NCBI GenBank assembly: GCA_030682755.1
Contig: JAUXNR010000102.1
Span: 1-6,251, forward strand
Source of the DNA: Flavobacterium sp.
Lineage (GTDB): Bacteria > Bacteroidota > Bacteroidia > Flavobacteriales > Flavobacteriaceae
Direction of reading: 5' to 3'
Length of the DNA stretch: 6,251 nt
A model generated the notes under the pieces. That model made no database searches. It had not been told where the DNA came from and saw nothing but the letters and a program-made list of their open reading frames with translations. Position numbers and translations under genes: made by a program. Positions 4,350 to 6,251 of this stretch are shown here, piece by piece. Numbering within the stretch: position 1 is the stretch's first letter; each line of letters opens with the position of its first letter.

Positions 4350-6251
4350 ATGCTAAACATACACAATTTATCGGTTTCCTTTGGAGGAACATTTTTATTT
4401 GAAGAAGTAACCTTTAGATTAGGTTCAGGAGATAGAGTTGGATTGGTAGGTAAAAATGGTGCCGGTAAATCAACTATGCTCAAAATTTTAGCAGGTGATT
4501 TTAAACCAGATTCAGGAAGTATTGCTACCGAAAAGGAAGTACGAATGGGCTTTCTGCGTCAGGATATTGATTTTGAACAAGGTCGAACCGTTTTGGAAGA
4601 AGCCTATCAAGCTTTTGAAGATATCAAGAAAACGGAAAAAAGAATCGATGAAATTAACCACCAACTAGCTACACGAACTGATTATGAAAGCCAGATTTAT
4701 TCTGAACTGATTGATGAACTGAGCGATGTAACTCATCATTATGAAGTTTTAGGTGGATATAATTATGTGGGTGACACCGAAAAAATTCTATTAGGTTTAG
4801 GTTTCAAACGCGAAGATTTTAATAATGCAACCGATACTTTTTCCGGTGGTTGGCGAATGCGTATTGAACTTGCTAAATTATTATTGCAATCCAATGATAT
4901 TTTATTGCTGGATGAGCCTACCAATCACTTAGATATTGAAAGTATCATATGGTTGGAAAGTTTTTTGCGAAACTTTCCGGGCGTTGTAGTGATTGTATCG
5001 CACGATAAAATGTTTTTGGACAATGTTACCAACAGAACCATTGAAATTTCATTAGGTAAAGCCTATGACTATAATAAGCCGTACTCTCAGTATCTAGTGT
5101 TGCGTGAAGAAATTCGCGAAAAACAATTGGCTACTCAAAAAAACCAAGCCAAGAAAATTGAGGAGACTGAAAAGTTGATTGAAAAATTTAGAGCAAAAGC
5201 ATCTAAAGCATCGATGGCTCAATCGCTTATCAAGAAATTAGATAAAGTAGAACGCATTGAAGTAGATGAAGATGATAATTCCGTTATGAATATTTCGTTT
5301 CCTGTTTCTGTGACTCCCGGTAGAGTAGTGATTGAAGCAGAACATGTGACAAAAGCTTATGGCGATAAAACTATTTTAAAAGACATTTCGCTTTTAGTGG
5401 AACGCGGAAGTAAAATTGCTTTTGTTGGTCAAAACGGGCAAGGGAAATCTACTTTTATTAAAGCTATTGTCAATGAATTTCCATATGAAGGAAGCATCAA
5501 GTTAGGCCATAATGTGCAATTGGGTTATTTTGCTCAAAACCAAGCCGAATATTTAGATGGTGAGATTACTTTGTTGGAGACCATGGTTAATGCGGCAACT
5601 GATAGCAATCGTTCTAAAGTTAGAGACATGTTAGGGTCGTTTTTGTTTCGTGGGGATGATGTAGAAAAGAAAGTAAAAGTGCTTTCCGGTGGAGAACGAA
5701 ACCGATTGGCTTTGTGTAAACTGCTGTTGCAACCCATCAATGTTTTGCTGATGGATGAGCCCACAAACCACTTAGATATTAAGTCTAAAAACGTGTTGAA
5801 AGCCGCACTGAACAAGTTTGAAGGAACATTACTTTTGGTTTCTCACGACAGGGATTTTCTTCAAGGTATGGCCAATGTGGTTTATGAATTTAAAGATCAA
5901 AAAATAAGAGAATATTTGGGAGATATTAACTTCTTCTTAGAACAACGAAATGCAATGAACATGCGTGAAATTGAGAAAAAAGATGTGGTAGTTACTTCCA
6001 ATTCAAATAAAGAAAACAAGTCAATTTCTTATGAAGATCAAAAGAAAAACAAATCGCTTCAAAACCGATTGAGTAAGATTGAAAGCCAAATCAAACAATT
6101 GGAAATTGACATTCAAAATGATGATAAAGCACTTGCTTCCAATTATGATAAGCACATAGAAGATGCTAATTTTTTTGTGGCTTATAACAAAAAGAAAAAA
6201 GAACTTGACAAACTTTTGGAAGATTGGGAAGTTGTTCAGGGCGAAATTGAT
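4350..6251 (+). CDS. ABC-F family ATPase, ribosome-associated type (3' end cut by window)
   Basis: The frame is open from the ATG at 4350 to the window edge, 634 residues. It has two ABC ATPase domains and no membrane segments, which defines ABC-F proteins; these bind the ribosomal E site and act on translation. Domain 1 has Walker A GKNGAGKST (34-42), signature FSGGWRMR (from 164), Walker B ending in DEPTNHLD (188-195) and the H-switch SHD (217-219). A charged helical linker follows (about 250-320, with RAKASKASMAQS), corresponding to the P-site tRNA interaction motif. Domain 2 has Walker A GQNGQGKST (360-368), signature LSGGERNR (from 445), DEPTNHLD (469-476) and SHD (498-500). Both catalytic glutamates (189 and 470) are present. 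A Lys/Glu-rich coiled-coil tail runs from about 561 to the edge. Homologues are about 620-640 residues, so only a few codons should be missing. An in-frame TAA at 4317-4319 excludes a longer start. The subfamily (YheS/YdiF/Uup-like) cannot be settled by eye. Confidence 0.95.
   Translation, partial: MLNIHNLSVSFGGTFLFEEVTFRLGSGDRVGLVGKNGAGKSTMLKILAGDFKPDSGSIATEKEVRMGFLRQDIDFEQGRTVLEEAYQAFEDIKKTEKRIDEINHQLATRTDYESQIYSELIDELSDVTHHYEVLGGYNYVGDTEKILLGLGFKREDFNNATDTFSGGWRMRIELAKLLLQSNDILLLDEPTNHLDIESIIWLESFLRNFPGVVVIVSHDKMFLDNVTNRTIEISLGKAYDYNKPYSQYLVLREEIREKQLATQKNQAKKIEETEKLIEKFRAKASKASMAQSLIKKLDKVERIEVDEDDNSVMNISFPVSVTPGRVVIEAEHVTKAYGDKTILKDISLLVERGSKIAFVGQNGQGKSTFIKAIVNEFPYEGSIKLGHNVQLGYFAQNQAEYLDGEITLLETMVNAATDSNRSKVRDMLGSFLFRGDDVEKKVKVLSGGERNRLALCKLLLQPINVLLMDEPTNHLDIKSKNVLKAALNKFEGTLLLVSHDRDFLQGMANVVYEFKDQKIREYLGDINFFLEQRNAMNMREIEKKDVVVTSNSNKENKSISYEDQKKNKSLQNRLSKIESQIKQLEIDIQNDDKALASNYDKHIEDANFFVAYNKKKKELDKLLEDWEVVQGEID

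Noticed and set aside
4141..4356. 71-codon + strand open frame running opposite the start of the DUF983 gene
   Set aside because: It is antisense to the conserved zinc-ribbon coding region and runs across the divergent promoter region; the product is low-complexity and unrecognised.
4295..4483. 62-codon minus strand open frame over the start of the ABC-F gene
   Set aside because: It is antisense to the conserved ABC-F N-terminus and Walker A, so it is a shadow of that gene.
5534..5815. 93-codon minus strand open frame opposite the second ATPase domain
   Set aside because: Its frame is antisense to the conserved signature and Walker B motifs of the ABC-F gene; no independent evidence of coding.
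4350..6251. ABC-F gene as an antibiotic resistance determinant
   Set aside because: No mobile element or attenuator-type leader peptide is present, and length and tail fit widespread housekeeping ABC-F proteins.

Overview
This window looks like chromosomal DNA of a gliding or T9SS-bearing Bacteroidota, most likely a member of the Flavobacteriaceae. The reasons are the consecutive gldL-gldM-gldN genes, the AT-rich composition, the absence of Shine-Dalgarno sequences ahead of the starts, and a promoter of the TTG-N(17-23)-TAnnTTTG type used by flavobacteria. No mobile element, CRISPR array, RNA gene or sign of recent transfer was seen. No stretch over 300 bases lacks a gene.

Positions 1-2839 hold the end of the type IX secretion system (T9SS) and gliding core operon on the + strand. 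The first gene is the C-terminal part of gldL (inner-membrane motor protein, cut by the window edge). Next come complete gldM (inner-membrane anchored periplasmic rotor/shaft protein) and complete gldN (periplasmic protein that forms the ring with the lipoprotein GldK). GldL and GldM form the proton-driven motor, and GldM spans the periplasm to the GldK/GldN ring. The gldL-gldM junction is an 11-bp inverted repeat running from the gldL stop codon to 3 bases before the gldM start, so it may couple translation of the two genes. A strong intrinsic terminator (12-bp stem, T tract) closes the operon after gldN.

Positions 2845-3897 (+) encode a DAO-family FAD-dependent oxidoreductase of unknown substrate, starting only a few bases after the terminator. 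It converges with a small zinc-ribbon DUF983 membrane protein (3894-4283, -), and the two stop codons overlap in one TTAA. The 66-bp region 4284-4349 is a divergent control region. It holds a good consensus promoter for the DUF983 gene, a weak candidate for the other direction and a 12-nt direct repeat. From 4350 to the window end (+) is a duplicated-ATPase ABC-F protein, a ribosome-associated translation factor type, lacking only its last residues. It is open to the window edge.

The T9SS genes are a known system. The less understood parts are the FAD oxidoreductase, the DUF983 protein and the RNA structures at the gene junctions. I found no convincing evidence for an undescribed multi-gene system.
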